DNA of 41,936 nucleotides, taken from contig CAKVEW010000030.1 in NCBI GenBank assembly GCA_934746015.1, positions 1 through 41,936 of the forward strand, written 5' to 3'. Each line of letters starts with the position of its first letter. The first letter of the stretch is position 1. The notes below the pieces were generated by a model. The model was given only the letters and a program-made list of their open reading frames with translations. It searched no databases and was not told the DNA's origin. Position numbers and translations under genes: made by a program. The stretch comes from an uncultured Clostridium sp. GTDB taxonomy: Bacteria > Bacillota > Clostridia > Clostridiales > Clostridiaceae. Shown here in pieces: positions 18,406 through 27,633 of the stretch.

Positions 18406-18438
18406 AAAAATGCCATACTTTATAAGTACAGCATTTTA
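18406..18438. terminator. terminator between the transposase homologue and hppA
   Basis: AAAATGCCATACTT/AAGTACAGCATTTT forms a hairpin with one mismatch. It has a T-run on the minus strand for hppA and a weaker T-rich end on the plus strand, so it probably serves both convergent genes. Confidence 0.75.
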
Positions 18439-18459
18439 TTAGCTATGAAATTTTTTATA

Positions 18460-20559
18460 TTATAAGGCTCCAAAAGCAAGTATTAGTGCTCCAAATACTA
18501 TTGACACCATTGACATTAATTTTATTAATATATTTATTGATGGTCCAGTTGTATCTTTAAATGGGTCTCCTACTGTATCTCCAACTACTGCTGCTTTATG
18601 GCATTCTGATCCTTTTCCTCCAAGAACTCCTGATTCAATGTATTTCTTAGCATTATCCCAAGCTCCACCTGAATTAGACATCATAATTGCCATTGCAAAT
18701 CCAGTTACTGTTGAACCTGCAAGTAATCCTGCTACTCCGTTTGGTCCTAAAATTAATCCAACAATTACAGGAGTTGCTATTGCGATTATAGCTATTGTAA
18801 CAAGTTCTTTTTGAGCAGATTTTGTACAAATATCTACGCAAGATTCGTAATCTGGTTCTCCCTTTCCTTCCATAAGACCTGGGATTTCTTTAAATTGTCT
18901 TCTTACTTCTACAACTATCTTTGAAGCGGCTCGTCCCACTGCATCCATTGTCTTAGCTGAGAATAAAAATGTTACCATTCCACCTATAAATAATCCTATA
19001 AGAACTTGTGGGTTTAATATAGATAAATTAAACGTAAAATTCACTGTTCCATCTTTAACTATGTTCTCAATAGAGTCTTTATAAGCTGCTATAAAAGCAA
19101 GAGCAGTAAGTGCTGCTGATCCTATAGCAAATCCTTTTCCTGTAGCTGCAGTTGTATTTCCTAAAGAATCTAAGGCATCTGTTCTCTTTCTAACTTCAGG
19201 ATCTTGTTCAGACATTTCTGCAATTCCACCAGCATTATCTGCAATTGGTCCATAAGCATCTGTTGCAAGAGTAATCCCTAAAGTAGATAGCATACCAACT
19301 GCTGAAATTGCTATTCCATATAATCCTAAATTAAAATCATTACCTCCGCCTGATAAATTAAAGCTTATTAAAACTGAAATTGCTACTATTATAACTGGAA
19401 TTGCTGTTGACATCATTCCAAGAGAAAGGCCTCCTATTATGATAGTTGCTGGTCCTGTTTTACTCATATCAGCTAAATTTTTAGTAGGTTTATAATTATC
19501 TGAAGTATAGTATTCTGTAAAAAATCCTATTAACATCCCTGCAAAAAGACCTGATAAAATACTAAAATAAACTCCTAAATTTTCTGAACCCAATAGGTAC
19601 CTTACAATAAAGAATGAACCTACAGCAACTATTATTGAAGATATATAAGTTCCTCTTCTTAAGGCACTTAGAAGATTCTTTTGACTTGCATCTTCCTTTG
19701 CACTAACAAAGAAGGTAGAAAATATAGATGCCACCACTCCTAATGTAGCAACTAATAAAGGAACTGCTACTCCATTTCTTGATAGTCCTGCTGCTACTGC
19801 TAAAGCACAAGATGATATTAATGAACCTACATAAGATTCATAAAGGTCTGCCCCCATACCAGCTACATCACCAACATTATCGCCAACATTATCTGCAATA
19901 ACAGCTGGATTTCTAGGATCATCTTCTGGAATACCAACTTCCACCTTTCCTACTAAATCAGCACCTACATCTGCTGCTTTTGTAAAAATACCACCACCAA
20001 CTCTTGCAAATAAAGCCATTGAGGAAGCTCCTATTCCAAAAGTTAATATATTATTTGTAACTTGTAGTAACCTTTCTGCTTCTGCTAAATCTCTATAATA
20101 CCAATCTAAAAAGACATAACCAGCTGCTATATATAGTAATCCTAACGAAACAACAACTATACCTATTATAGATCCACTCTTAAATGAAATTTTTAATGCC
20201 CCATTTAAGCTCTTCTTAGCAGCAGTAGTGGTTCTTGAATTGGCATTGGTTGCCACCTTCATACCTATGAATCCAGCAAGGCCTGATAAGAATCCTCCAA
20301 TCAGAAAAGAAAAAGGCACAAATATTGAAACATATCCAAAAAAGCTCATAACTAAAAATATAAGAAACATCAATACAAAAAATATCGCTACGCCCTTATA
20401 TTGCCTCTTTAAATATGCATTTGCCCCTTTTCTAATCTTCGCAGAAATATTCTTTACTTTTTCTTCACCTTCATCTGCTTTCATAACTATTTTTCCTTGC
20501 CATACACAGAAAAATAAACCTAAAATTGATCCTAGTAGAACTAAAAAAATAAAATTCAT
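18460..20559 (-). CDS. hppA: membrane-bound ion-pumping pyrophosphatase (K+-dependent type)
   Basis: It hydrolyses pyrophosphate and pumps H+ or Na+ out across the membrane, recycling biosynthetic pyrophosphate. The 699 residues form about 16 membrane helices. Catalytic loops are visible: [35 protein letters not shown], and, near the C terminus, [12 protein letters not shown] and [25 protein letters not shown] has Ala where K+-independent enzymes have Lys, which marks the K+-dependent class that includes the Na+ pumps; which ion moves cannot be settled by eye. ATG follows GGAGG. It is 120 bases downstream of ddl with no terminator seen. Confidence 0.95.
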   Translation of the reverse strand: MNFIFLVLLGSILGLFFCVWQGKIVMKADEGEEKVKNISAKIRKGANAYLKRQYKGVAIFFVLMFLIFLVMSFFGYVSIFVPFSFLIGGFLSGLAGFIGMKVATNANSRTTTAAKKSLNGALKISFKSGSIIGIVVVSLGLLYIAAGYVFLDWYYRDLAEAERLLQVTNNILTFGIGASSMALFARVGGGIFTKAADVGADLVGKVEVGIPEDDPRNPAVIADNVGDNVGDVAGMGADLYESYVGSLISSCALAVAAGLSRNGVAVPLLVATLGVVASIFSTFFVSAKEDASQKNLLSALRRGTYISSIIVAVGSFFIVRYLLGSENLGVYFSILSGLFAGMLIGFFTEYYTSDNYKPTKNLADMSKTGPATIIIGGLSLGMMSTAIPVIIVAISVLISFNLSGGGNDFNLGLYGIAISAVGMLSTLGITLATDAYGPIADNAGGIAEMSEQDPEVRKRTDALDSLGNTTAATGKGFAIGSAALTALAFIAAYKDSIENIVKDGTVNFTFNLSILNPQVLIGLFIGGMVTFLFSAKTMDAVGRAASKIVVEVRRQFKEIPGLMEGKGEPDYESCVDICTKSAQKELVTIAIIAIATPVIVGLILGPNGVAGLLAGSTVTGFAMAIMMSNSGGAWDNAKKYIESGVLGGKGSECHKAAVVGDTVGDPFKDTTGPSINILIKLMSMVSIVFGALILAFGAL

Positions 20560-20679
20560 AAAAATTCCTCCATCTATATAAAATAAAAATAAATAACTTT
20601 ACTCTATAATATACGTTCAAAATTCTGATAAATTACTCTTTAGTTCTTCTATTTCTCATCTTAGGTTTAATTATTATAT

Positions 20680-21585
20680 CTATTTATTTTTCTTTATAGA
20701 ATACTCAATTATCATATCTATAAACTCTGGATAACTTATACCTTTTTCTGATGCACTTTGTGGGAAAAGGCTAGTTGCTGTCATACCAGGCAATGTATTT
20801 ACTTCTAGCACATAAGGTATTCCCTCTTCTGTTATTATCATATCAATTCTTGAATATACTGAACACTTTAAAGCCTTATAAGTATCTAAAGCCATTTTCT
20901 TAACTTCTTCATATACCTTAGGTTCTAAATCTATAGCGTAGTGCTCTGCACCATTTGCAGAATATTTTTGTTCATAATCATAAAAATCAGTTTTTGCCTT
21001 TATAGCAAGTACTGGGAATAATTCATTATCAAAAACAGGACAAGTAATTTCATCACCTTTAATAAACTCTTCTATCATAACTTCTTTATCCCATTTTAAA
21101 CCTTCTACAACTGCATTCTCTACCTCTTCTCTTTTAGTAACCTTAAAAGTAGCAACACTTGAGCCACCATTTGTAGGTTTTATAAAGACTGGGTATCCCA
21201 TTTCTTCTATTGCTTCATAATCTATTTCTTCCACTGAAGAAACATTTAGCCATTTTGCAGTTCTAATCCCTTTGGATTTTAGTATACTCTTAGTTAAATC
21301 TTTATCCATGCATATGGAACTACTTAATGTATCACATCCTGAATAAGGAATTCCTAAAGTGTCAAGGACAGCTTGAACTGTGCCATCTTCACCAAACTTA
21401 CCATGCAATGCAAGTAAAGCAAAATCTAATCCTTTAACTTTTTCTAATAATTCTTCCTTCTTATCTATTACAACAGGAACTACTTCATATTTTTCTTTAT
21501 TAATATGTTGCATCATTGACTCTCCACTGCTTAATGATACTTCTCTTTCTGAAGATATTCCTCCCATTAGTACTCCAACTTTCAT
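20680..21585 (-). CDS. ddl: D-alanine--D-alanine ligase
   Basis: An ATP-grasp enzyme that makes the D-Ala-D-Ala dipeptide for peptidoglycan. The 301 residues show LMGGISSEREVSLSSG at the N terminus with the conserved Glu and Ser, ALHGKFGEDGTVQ, the ATP-binding FIKPTNGGSSVATFKV, EEFIKGDEIT, and the C-terminal metal-binding EVNTLPGMTATSLFPQ. The omega-loop reads YDYEQKYSANGAEHY; Tyr here is the feature of D-Ala-D-Ala rather than D-lactate ligases, so despite nearby VanR/S- and VanW-like genes it does not suggest vancomycin resistance. Length is somewhat short but normal for clostridia. Confidence 0.95.
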   Translation of the reverse strand: MKVGVLMGGISSEREVSLSSGESMMQHINKEKYEVVPVVIDKKEELLEKVKGLDFALLALHGKFGEDGTVQAVLDTLGIPYSGCDTLSSSICMDKDLTKSILKSKGIRTAKWLNVSSVEEIDYEAIEEMGYPVFIKPTNGGSSVATFKVTKREEVENAVVEGLKWDKEVMIEEFIKGDEITCPVFDNELFPVLAIKAKTDFYDYEQKYSANGAEHYAIDLEPKVYEEVKKMALDTYKALKCSVYSRIDMIITEEGIPYVLEVNTLPGMTATSLFPQSASEKGISYPEFIDMIIEYSIKKNK

Positions 21586-21674
21586 AATAATCCTCCAATA
21601 TTGCTCAAAATTTGACTAATCTTTTTCTATTATATCACTATATAGATTATGAATAAAGTTCAAAAACTTGCAAA

Positions 21675-21746
21675 TAAAAAAGTATGAAATAACATATTGC
21701 TTATGACCTAGAAAGCTCTAAGTAATAATAATATTTTATTTCATAC
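21675..21746 (-). terminator. large terminator of the cysK-nth operon, with conserved apical loop
   Basis: On the minus strand GTATGAAATAA pairs with TTATTTCATAC (11 bp), interrupted helices continue inward to CTTA/TAAG, and TTTTTT follows the 3' arm. The loop holds CTTAGAGCTTTCTAGGTCA, closely related to the loop of the hairpin at 40045-40121 although the stems differ. Confidence 0.75.
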
Positions 21747-21760
21747 ATCAATCTAATGGT

Positions 21761-21785
21761 AGTAGCTATCTTTACGATAGCTACT
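21761..21785 (-). other. hairpin directly at the nth stop codon
   Basis: AGTAGCTATC/GATAGCTACT is a perfect 10-bp stem with a 5-base loop that starts at the nth stop. No T-run follows on the minus strand, so it may protect the mRNA 3' end together with the larger terminator 15 bases further on. Confidence 0.6.
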
Positions 21786-22435
21786 TATTTTTTCTTTATT
21801 TCCTTTTTCTTAACATCTTTATAGTATTTACAATACTGAGTTAAATTGCAAATTTCACATTTAGGATTTCTAGCTATACAACATCTTCTTCCATGAAAAA
21901 TTAACAAATGATGTGCTAAGCTCCATTCTCTTTTAGGAAGTTCCTTTTGAAGTTGCTTTTCAACTTCTAGCACATTATCTGAATCAGCCATTCCTAATCT
22001 ATTTGATACTCTAAAAACATGAGTATCTACTGCAATAGAAGGAACTCCAAAGGCATTTGATAAAACTACATTTGCTGTTTTTCTTCCTGCTCCAGCTAAA
22101 GAAGTTAGTTCTTCCATAGTTTTAGGAACTTCTCCATTAAACTTTTCTTTAAGCTGATTACACATCATAATTAAATTTTTTGCTTTACTTCTATATAATC
22201 CTATTTGTTTAATTCTCTCTTCAAGCTCTTCTACTGAAAGAGTTAAAAATGAATCTAAATCAGGATAATCTCTAAACAATGTTTCAGTAACTTCATTTAC
22301 CTTCTTATCAGTAGTTTGAGCAGAAAGTATAGTAGCTACTAAAAGCTGAAATGGAGATTCATGATTTAATTCGCATTTAGCATCTGGATAGTCTTCTTTT
22401 AAAATATCCAAAATAGCTTTAGTTCTTTTTTTCAT
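21785..22435 (-). CDS. nth: endonuclease III (DNA glycosylase/AP lyase)
   Basis: It removes oxidised pyrimidines and nicks the abasic site in base-excision repair. The 216 residues form the HhH-GPD fold: the helix-hairpin-helix LAGAGRKTANVVLSNAFG includes the catalytic Lys, and the catalytic Asp is in AVDTHVFRVSNRLG. The C-terminal 4Fe-4S cluster has the C-x6-C-x2-C-x5-C spacing (CIARNPKCEICNLTQYC). The length matches the family. It starts 8 bases after plsC, so it is the last gene of the T-box-led operon. Confidence 0.96.
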   Translation of the reverse strand: MKKRTKAILDILKEDYPDAKCELNHESPFQLLVATILSAQTTDKKVNEVTETLFRDYPDLDSFLTLSVEELEERIKQIGLYRSKAKNLIMMCNQLKEKFNGEVPKTMEELTSLAGAGRKTANVVLSNAFGVPSIAVDTHVFRVSNRLGMADSDNVLEVEKQLQKELPKREWSLAHHLLIFHGRRCCIARNPKCEICNLTQYCKYYKDVKKKEIKKK

Positions 22436-22443
22436 AAAAACAC

Positions 22444-23148
22444 CTACTTATATATTCCTCTATATTTTTCAGGTAATAAGTTTGCTATTGACTTCATTAT
22501 GTATTCCATACATCTATCATCATATTCATGCTTATCTTCATCTTTTTCCTTAGTTGGCAATGAGATAGGGTCTCCAAATTTAATATTTACATCTGAATAA
22601 TTAAATTTTTCTCCTCCCATATCTCCATCTTTATTTATAGGAAGAAGTATTTCCGTTCCAGTCATCCCAATTGGAATTATAGTTGCTTTGGTAAGCCTTG
22701 CAATTAGTAATACACCTTTCTTACCTTCAATCATGGCACCCGTTCTGCTTCTTGTTCCTTCTGGAAAAATCATAATATTCTCTCCGCCCTTAACTAATTT
22801 AACTATCTTAGTTATAGCTTCCTTATCAGCAGAATTTGGTTTAATACCAACATTTTTAACCATCATAGTTCCAAGTCTTGTTACAGGGTCATTAGATAAC
22901 TTAATTCCAGCTACAAAAGTTGGATCATATTTTTCTTTAAGTACCTTATCTAAAATTAATCCATCTGCATTACTTAAGTGATTACAAATAAATATTACAG
23001 GTCCTTCAACATTTTCAATTTTTTCAAAGCCCTCTATTTTCATATTAGCATATTTTTTAAAGTACTTATTTATAATTATTTTTGTTATCTTTACTACTAC
23101 TGACTCTGGTAACACATTAATTACCTTTACTAATGTTGGTGATAACAT
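22444..23148 (-). CDS. plsC: 1-acyl-sn-glycerol-3-phosphate acyltransferase
   Basis: It acylates lysophosphatidic acid to phosphatidic acid at the inner face of the membrane. The 234 residues show the acyltransferase box NHLSNADG (H-x4-D) near residue 55, the substrate-binding FPEGTRSRTG, and a later hydrophobic Pro segment (TIIPIGMTGTE). An N-terminal amphipathic region (about 1-30) could anchor it to the membrane. It sits between queG and nth with short gaps. The close paralogue family is broad, so the acyl donor is not determined. Confidence 0.9.
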   Translation of the reverse strand: MLSPTLVKVINVLPESVVVKITKIIINKYFKKYANMKIEGFEKIENVEGPVIFICNHLSNADGLILDKVLKEKYDPTFVAGIKLSNDPVTRLGTMMVKNVGIKPNSADKEAITKIVKLVKGGENIMIFPEGTRSRTGAMIEGKKGVLLIARLTKATIIPIGMTGTEILLPINKDGDMGGEKFNYSDVNIKFGDPISLPTKEKDEDKHEYDDRCMEYIMKSIANLLPEKYRGIYK

Positions 23149-23183
23149 TATTCTCCCTCACTTCCTAATTTATAAATCTATAA

Positions 23184-24170
23184 TTATATTTTATTACTAT
23201 TTAAAAGTTTATCAACATAATCTTTTAAATAAGGGGAATCTGTTTTTACTTCACTAATATCTCCCTTATCATTGTTAATCCTAATTAGAGCATTTCGCTT
23301 TAATACATTCTTACCTCTCCACCCACAAGAAGTTCTAAAAAAGCTTTCCTTGAACTCTTTTGTGCTTGCATTTACTAACTGTAGACTATTATCTTTATTC
23401 ATAAAATCAAAGGGATAAAATTCTTGAATTTTAGAGAATTCAATATTCTCATTATATGGACAACAATTTTGACAACTATCACATCCAAATACTCTTCCCT
23501 TTAATAACTTTATATGTTTATCTTCCAAGTCCTTCTTTTGAGTAAAGTAAGACACACAAATATTGCTATTTTTCTTATATGGATTAATTGCTTTACTTGG
23601 ACAACTCTTATAACAAAGCTCACAACTACCACATTCTTTGAAGCTTTGTATTTCATCATAATTTCTTTCATTAGTTTCCATCTCTAAATCAGTTATTATT
23701 TCTCCTAAAAATACATAAGAGCCATATTTCTTAGTAATTATTAAGTTATTCTTCCCAATAAAACCTACACCAGCTAAATAAGCTATATGCCTTTCTGGCA
23801 AAAAATTACTATCAACAAAAGATAAAGCCTTTCCACCTATACTTTCAATGAACTCACAGATTTTACCTAAATAATACTTTACAGCTCTGTGATAATCGGT
23901 TCCTCTAGTATAAACTGAAAATCCATTATCATAATATTTTACATCATGAAGATAAGGAAAAGCTATTGATATAATAGTTTTTCCCTCTTCCATATAGATA
24001 AAAGGATTTACTCTCTTTGATATATCCTTTTCTTCAAACTCATTTTCAAGACCCTTTTCTTTTCTCTCATAAAAGAAAGGTTCAAGCTCTTCAAACTTCC
24101 TACATTTTATAAATCCTATGGTATCTAGTCCTAGTGAATTACAAAAATTTATAATATCCTCTTTCTTCAT
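23184..24170 (-). CDS. queG: epoxyqueuosine reductase
   Basis: QueG performs the last step of queuosine synthesis in tRNA, reducing epoxyqueuosine with a cobalamin cofactor and two 4Fe-4S clusters (established). The 328 residues show the cobalamin/active-site segment FVDSNFLPERHIAYLAGVGFIGKNN with the catalytic Asp, then ferredoxin-like clusters CGSCELCYKSCP and CDSCQNCCPYN. The C-terminal HEAT-like tail of longer homologues is cut to a short remnant (RGKNVLKRNALIRI). It is 9 bases after cysE, so it shares the cysteine-controlled transcript. Confidence 0.93.
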   Translation of the reverse strand: MKKEDIINFCNSLGLDTIGFIKCRKFEELEPFFYERKEKGLENEFEEKDISKRVNPFIYMEEGKTIISIAFPYLHDVKYYDNGFSVYTRGTDYHRAVKYYLGKICEFIESIGGKALSFVDSNFLPERHIAYLAGVGFIGKNNLIITKKYGSYVFLGEIITDLEMETNERNYDEIQSFKECGSCELCYKSCPSKAINPYKKNSNICVSYFTQKKDLEDKHIKLLKGRVFGCDSCQNCCPYNENIEFSKIQEFYPFDFMNKDNSLQLVNASTKEFKESFFRTSCGWRGKNVLKRNALIRINNDKGDISEVKTDSPYLKDYVDKLLNSNKI

Positions 24171-24179
24171 ATTATCCCT

Positions 24180-24764
24180 CTAAATAATCATATGATTATA
24201 TATAGTTTTCTTATTACCATCTTCATCTACTATTTCAATTATATCATTAACATTTCTAATTATATTTCTTCCAGCACAACCTACAACTGTTGCATCATTT
24301 GGAACATCCTTTAATACCACAGTATTAGCTCCAACTCTGCTTCCTTTCTTTAGTACTATAGGTCCAAGCACCTTTGCACCTGCTCCAATTATAACATTAT
24401 CTTCTACAGTTGGATGCCTCTTTCCTTTTTCTTTTCCAGTACCACCTAATGTAACTCCATGATATATAGTAACATTATCTCCTATTTCACTAGTTTCTCC
24501 AATTACTACTCCCATTCCGTGATCTATAAATAAGCCTTTTCCTATTGTAGCTCCTGGATGAATTTCTATACCAGTAATAAATCTAGCTATTTGTGAAATC
24601 AATCTAGCACAGAAAAATCTTTTATGGTTATATAAAAAATGTGCTATTCTATAAGCTATTAATGCATGGATACAAGGATATAATAAAAATACTTCTACTT
24701 TACTTCTTGCTGCTGGGTCATTTTCTAATATATTATTAATATCATATTTTAAATTCTTAAACAC
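24180..24764 (-). CDS. cysE: serine O-acetyltransferase
   Basis: It acetylates L-serine with acetyl-CoA to give O-acetylserine, the substrate of CysK. The 194 residues have a short helical N-terminal domain (about 1-65) and a left-handed beta-helix of hexapeptide repeats (about 68-175). The catalytic His lies in [12 protein letters not shown] and the CoA-contact motif is [18 protein letters not shown]. It is a short-form enzyme. The gene follows cysK by 108 bases and is therefore also behind the T-box leader. Feedback inhibition by cysteine is usual in the family. Confidence 0.95.
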   Translation of the reverse strand: MFKNLKYDINNILENDPAARSKVEVFLLYPCIHALIAYRIAHFLYNHKRFFCARLISQIARFITGIEIHPGATIGKGLFIDHGMGVVIGETSEIGDNVTIYHGVTLGGTGKEKGKRHPTVEDNVIIGAGAKVLGPIVLKKGSRVGANTVVLKDVPNDATVVGCAGRNIIRNVNDIIEIVDEDGNKKTIYNHMII

Positions 24765-24872
24765 AGCTAATCCTCCTTTAAGTTAAATTCAAAATCTTTG
24801 ATTTTACAAATTGAACTTACTCCTATGAACCAATATGAATAGTAAACTTTCTTAATATATTACTTATGGCTT

Positions 24873-25781
24873 TTAATCGTAAATCCCCATAGATATATAT
24901 TTTTCTCCTCCATCTGGTGCTATAGCTAAAACTTTTTGCCCCTTACCTAACTTCTTAGCAATTTCTAAAGCTACATAAATAGCTGCTCCAGATGATATTC
25001 CAAGTAGTATTCCTTCTTTTTCTGCAACTAACTTAGTTACCCTATAGGCATCTTCATCAGAAACATTTACTACTTCATCTATAATCTCTGGGTTATAAAT
25101 CTCTGGTATAAATCCAGAGCCTAACCCTTGAATTTTATGAGCTCCTGCTCTTCCACCACTTAATACGGGTGAATTTTTAGGTTCAACTGCAACTATTTTT
25201 ATATTATTTATTTTTTCTTTTAATTTTTTCCCTACTCCTGTTACTGTTCCTCCAGTACCAACTCCAGCTATAAAAACATCTAAATCATTTATATCATTAT
25301 AAATTTCTTCAGCTGTTGTATAATAATGTTTTTCTTTATTGGCCATATTTTCAAATTGCTGAGGCATAAAGTAATTAGCTTTTCTAGAAAGTTCCTTAGC
25401 TTTTTCTATAGCTCCATTCATACCTAGTGAGCCTTCTGTTAATATAAGCTCTGCTCCATAGGCCTTAATTAATTCTCTTCTTTCTTTAGACATACTATCC
25501 GGCATAACAATTACAACTTTATATCCTTTTAGTCTTCCTATCATTGCTAAAGCTATTCCAGTATTACCACTAGTTGGTTCAACTATAATTGATCCTTCTT
25601 TTAAAATGCCTTCCTTTTCAGCTTTTTCAATCATCCCTAGGGCAGCTCTATCTTTAACACTTCCCCCTAGGTTATACTTTTCTAATTTCACATAAACTTC
25701 CGCACTATTTTTTGAAACCAAATTATTAAGTTTTAATATTGGTGTATTACCAATTAAATCTAATGTATTACTATAAATCAT
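24873..25781 (-). CDS. cysK: cysteine synthase (O-acetylserine sulfhydrylase)
   Basis: A PLP enzyme that joins O-acetylserine and sulfide to make cysteine. The 302 residues show the PLP-Lys motif KYNLGGSVKDRAA, the substrate loop PTSGNTGIALAM, the phosphate-binding GTGGTVTGVG, and ILLGISSGAA near the C terminus. The N terminus (NTLDLIGNTPILKL) is complete. ATG follows GGAGG. It is the first gene of the operon, about 80 bases beyond the T-box terminator. Confidence 0.96.
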   Translation of the reverse strand: MIYSNTLDLIGNTPILKLNNLVSKNSAEVYVKLEKYNLGGSVKDRAALGMIEKAEKEGILKEGSIIVEPTSGNTGIALAMIGRLKGYKVVIVMPDSMSKERRELIKAYGAELILTEGSLGMNGAIEKAKELSRKANYFMPQQFENMANKEKHYYTTAEEIYNDINDLDVFIAGVGTGGTVTGVGKKLKEKINNIKIVAVEPKNSPVLSGGRAGAHKIQGLGSGFIPEIYNPEIIDEVVNVSDEDAYRVTKLVAEKEGILLGISSGAAIYVALEIAKKLGKGQKVLAIAPDGGEKYISMGIYD

Positions 25782-25859
25782 ATTTCCTCCAAATACTAAT
25801 ATATATTAATCTAAATAAGTTACTTTTTATTATACTAAGAGCTAATTCTAAAAAAGAAT

Positions 25860-25896
25860 AAAAAAACTTCGTCTCTAAGCTTTCTAGAGACGAAGT
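25860..25896 (-). terminator. T-box regulatory terminator
   Basis: The minus strand carries the 12-bp stem ACTTCGTCTCTA/TAGAGACGAAGT with seven T residues after it. Its 5' arm lies just past the T-box motif, so it competes with the antiterminator. Confidence 0.93.
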
Positions 25897-26137
25897 AAAC
25901 TCCGTGGTTCCACTCTAATTAGATTAAATAATTAATCTCACTCTTAATGCAAATTGCATTTCATTATAACGGATGATACCGGAAAGTCCTACTATTATTT
26001 CAAACTTCAACTCTAAAGGGCACTTCATATAAATTCCAGGTGAAAAGTTCTCATCAATCTTTTCTCTCTGTAACCTTCCTTTATACTACTCTTCTTTTTC
26101 ACAGTTTTTAATTCCGAGTAAGTTACTAAGTTTTATA
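25860..26137 (-). promoter_or_regulatory. cysteine-specific T-box leader upstream of cysK
   Basis: The minus-strand leader has the Stem I AGAGAG motif (26064-26069) and a GATGAGAA-type apical element, a candidate specifier codon UGC (26020-26022), an AAATGCAATTTGCATT hairpin, the T-box GAGTGGAACCACGG (25903-25916), and a terminator. The bulge sequence UGGA would pair with a tRNA ending UCCA; discriminator U73 is the hallmark of tRNA-Cys. Specifier and discriminator agree with the cysK-cysE genes downstream. Uncharged tRNA-Cys should stabilise the antiterminator. Confidence 0.93.
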
Positions 26138-26143
26138 TTTTAT

Positions 26144-26171
26144 ATTATATGATTAAAATTATAATTGTCAA
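26144..26171 (-). promoter_or_regulatory. promoter of the cysK operon
   Basis: The minus strand reads TTGACA, a 16-base spacer, TATAAT, a near-perfect vegetative promoter. Transcription would start near 26137, at the head of the T-box leader. Confidence 0.75.
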
Positions 26172-26180
26172 CATTCACTA

Positions 26181-27449
26181 TTATCTTATTTTTTTCTTCC
26201 ATATTGGATATAAAATCTCATCTATTATATCATGAGTGTTTACTGCTCCAATTAGCTTATTTTCCTCATCTATAACTGGTATTGTTAATAAATCATATTT
26301 TGCTATAAGTTCTATAGCTTCATTTACATCTACATCATTTCTTATAACATCTATATCTTCCGTCATTATATCCTTAACTTTAACGTCAGGTTTATTTAAA
26401 ATTAAATCAGAAGGTGTTATAGAGCCAATAACCTTATCTTCTTCGTCAGTTATATAAATTCTATAAAGCTCTTCTTCCTCTAATTCTTCCATTTCTCTTA
26501 ATATATCTATAATTTCTCCAACAGTTATATCTAAATTAAATGAAATAAAGTCTGTACTCATTATACTTCCTACAGCTTCATCTTCATATTCTAAAATTTC
26601 TTTAACTTCATCAGCATCTTCTTTTTCTAAGTTTACTAATATCTTTTCTCTTTCTTCATCATCTAATTCATCTAGCACGTCAGCTATTTCGTCATTAGAC
26701 ATGATTTCTAAAAGTTCAGCTGCCTTAGTTTCACTTAATTCTTTTATTATGCTACCTTTATATTCTGGTTCTATTTCTTCTAATGTATCTGCAGCTAAAT
26801 CTTCATCTAAAGATTCAAATACTTGCTTTCTTGAACTTGCATCTAGATTTTCTAGGATATCTGCTAAATCAGCTGGGTGAAGTGTAGAAAGCTTTTTATA
26901 TGGAACTGAAATTTGTAAATTATTATTTACCATTTCTAAAGACTCAACATCATCCCACATTAAAACTCTATCTTCATAATCCTTTCTTAAGATTTTATAG
27001 ATAAAGCTTCCAAGCTTTGCACAATTTAATCTTCTAAATCTTGCAAAAGGGCCTGTTTCTACTGCAATAACTCTATACTCCCCTGCAATTTCAGCTATTC
27101 TTAAATCATCAACTCTTACTACTTGTTTTCCATTAATGTCAACTATTTTTTTATCTAATAGATTTTCTGATAATAGATAAGAATAAGTCCTTGGCAGTAT
27201 TTCCTTACTTCCTCTTATAACTATTTTTATTCTACTACCTTCTTGTTGATAAAAACTAATAGTTCTAAATTCATAATGAAAAGTAGATCCATCCCTTTTA
27301 ACTTTATAACCAATTACTCTAGGATAGCCATCTTCAGTAGTCACATAAATATCCTTAAGTTCTCCAATACTTTCATCAAATTCATCATAAATCTTTCTTC
27401 CAAGAATATTTGTATATAGAAATACTGATAATTTTTTCATATTCTTCAT
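26181..27449 (-). CDS. PRC-barrel / MgtE N-terminal / CBS-pair protein lacking a transporter domain
   Basis: The 422-residue cytoplasmic protein has two PRC-barrel-like domains (about 3-80 and 85-165), an MgtE_N helical superhelix (about 185-290, KLSTLHPADLADILENL) and a CBS pair (about 290-415, EAVGSIMSTD, VKDIMTEDIDVI). It has no membrane segments, unlike the Mg2+ channel MgtE whose sensor it resembles, so it may sense divalent cation or nucleotide and act on a partner. The start is ATG of MKNMKK, with AGGAGG 7 bases before it; an in-frame ATG 11 codons upstream lacks a ribosome binding site. It has a long leader with its own upstream ORF. Confidence 0.85.
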   Translation of the reverse strand: MKNMKKLSVFLYTNILGRKIYDEFDESIGELKDIYVTTEDGYPRVIGYKVKRDGSTFHYEFRTISFYQQEGSRIKIVIRGSKEILPRTYSYLLSENLLDKKIVDINGKQVVRVDDLRIAEIAGEYRVIAVETGPFARFRRLNCAKLGSFIYKILRKDYEDRVLMWDDVESLEMVNNNLQISVPYKKLSTLHPADLADILENLDASSRKQVFESLDEDLAADTLEEIEPEYKGSIIKELSETKAAELLEIMSNDEIADVLDELDDEEREKILVNLEKEDADEVKEILEYEDEAVGSIMSTDFISFNLDITVGEIIDILREMEELEEEELYRIYITDEEDKVIGSITPSDLILNKPDVKVKDIMTEDIDVIRNDVDVNEAIELIAKYDLLTIPVIDEENKLIGAVNTHDIIDEILYPIWKKKIR

Positions 27450-27626
27450 GCCTTTTCCTCCTAATTTTTTTAGAGGAGGCATTTAAGAATGTTAATTTAT
27501 AACGAAGCCTATCTCCTCTAAAAATCTAATATTCAGTTTTATTAAATCGTTACTCTGAGGGACACCCTCCATTTAAATTCACTCCTTATTTAAATATTTC
27601 TATTTTATTAGTACACATTCTCTCCA
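27450..27626 (-). promoter_or_regulatory. structured leader with mutually exclusive pairings that can mask the ribosome binding site
   Basis: Minus-strand segment AGAGGAGATAGGC (27503-27515) can pair with GCCTCCTCT (27473-27481). The same CCTCCTCTAA can instead pair with TTAGGAGG, which contains the Shine-Dalgarno sequence of the MgtE_N/CBS gene, with a small bulge. TAACGA and TCGTTA further bracket the first arm. The arrangement fits a translational switch. I could not match it to the M-box or other known metal riboswitches from memory. Confidence 0.55.
27492..27572 (-). CDS. 26-codon upstream ORF in the MgtE_N/CBS leader
   Basis: AAGGAG lies 9 bases before an ATG that opens a short frame, MEGVPQSNDLIKLNIRFLEE and six more residues (IGFVIN), ending in TAA 43 bases before the main start. 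Its last third covers the AGAGGAGATAGGC arm of the leader, so a ribosome translating it would break one of the two competing hairpins and favour masking of the main ribosome binding site. A leader-peptide role is an inference; it could also be a conserved small protein. Its first codons also contain a GAGGG/CCCTC mini-hairpin. Confidence 0.5.
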   Translation of the reverse strand: MEGVPQSNDLIKLNIRFLEEIGFVIN

Positions 27627-27633
27627 ATATTAT

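Noticed and set aside
11993..21585. Vancomycin-resistance cluster suggested by VanR/S-like, VanW-like and Ddl genes
   Set aside because: The genes are spread over 9.6 kb, vanH and vanX types are absent, and the ligase has the Tyr motif of normal D-Ala-D-Ala enzymes.
27450..27600. M-box or yybP-ykoY riboswitch before the MgtE_N/CBS gene
   Set aside because: The conserved cores I remember for these classes are not present; the leader is reported as unassigned instead.
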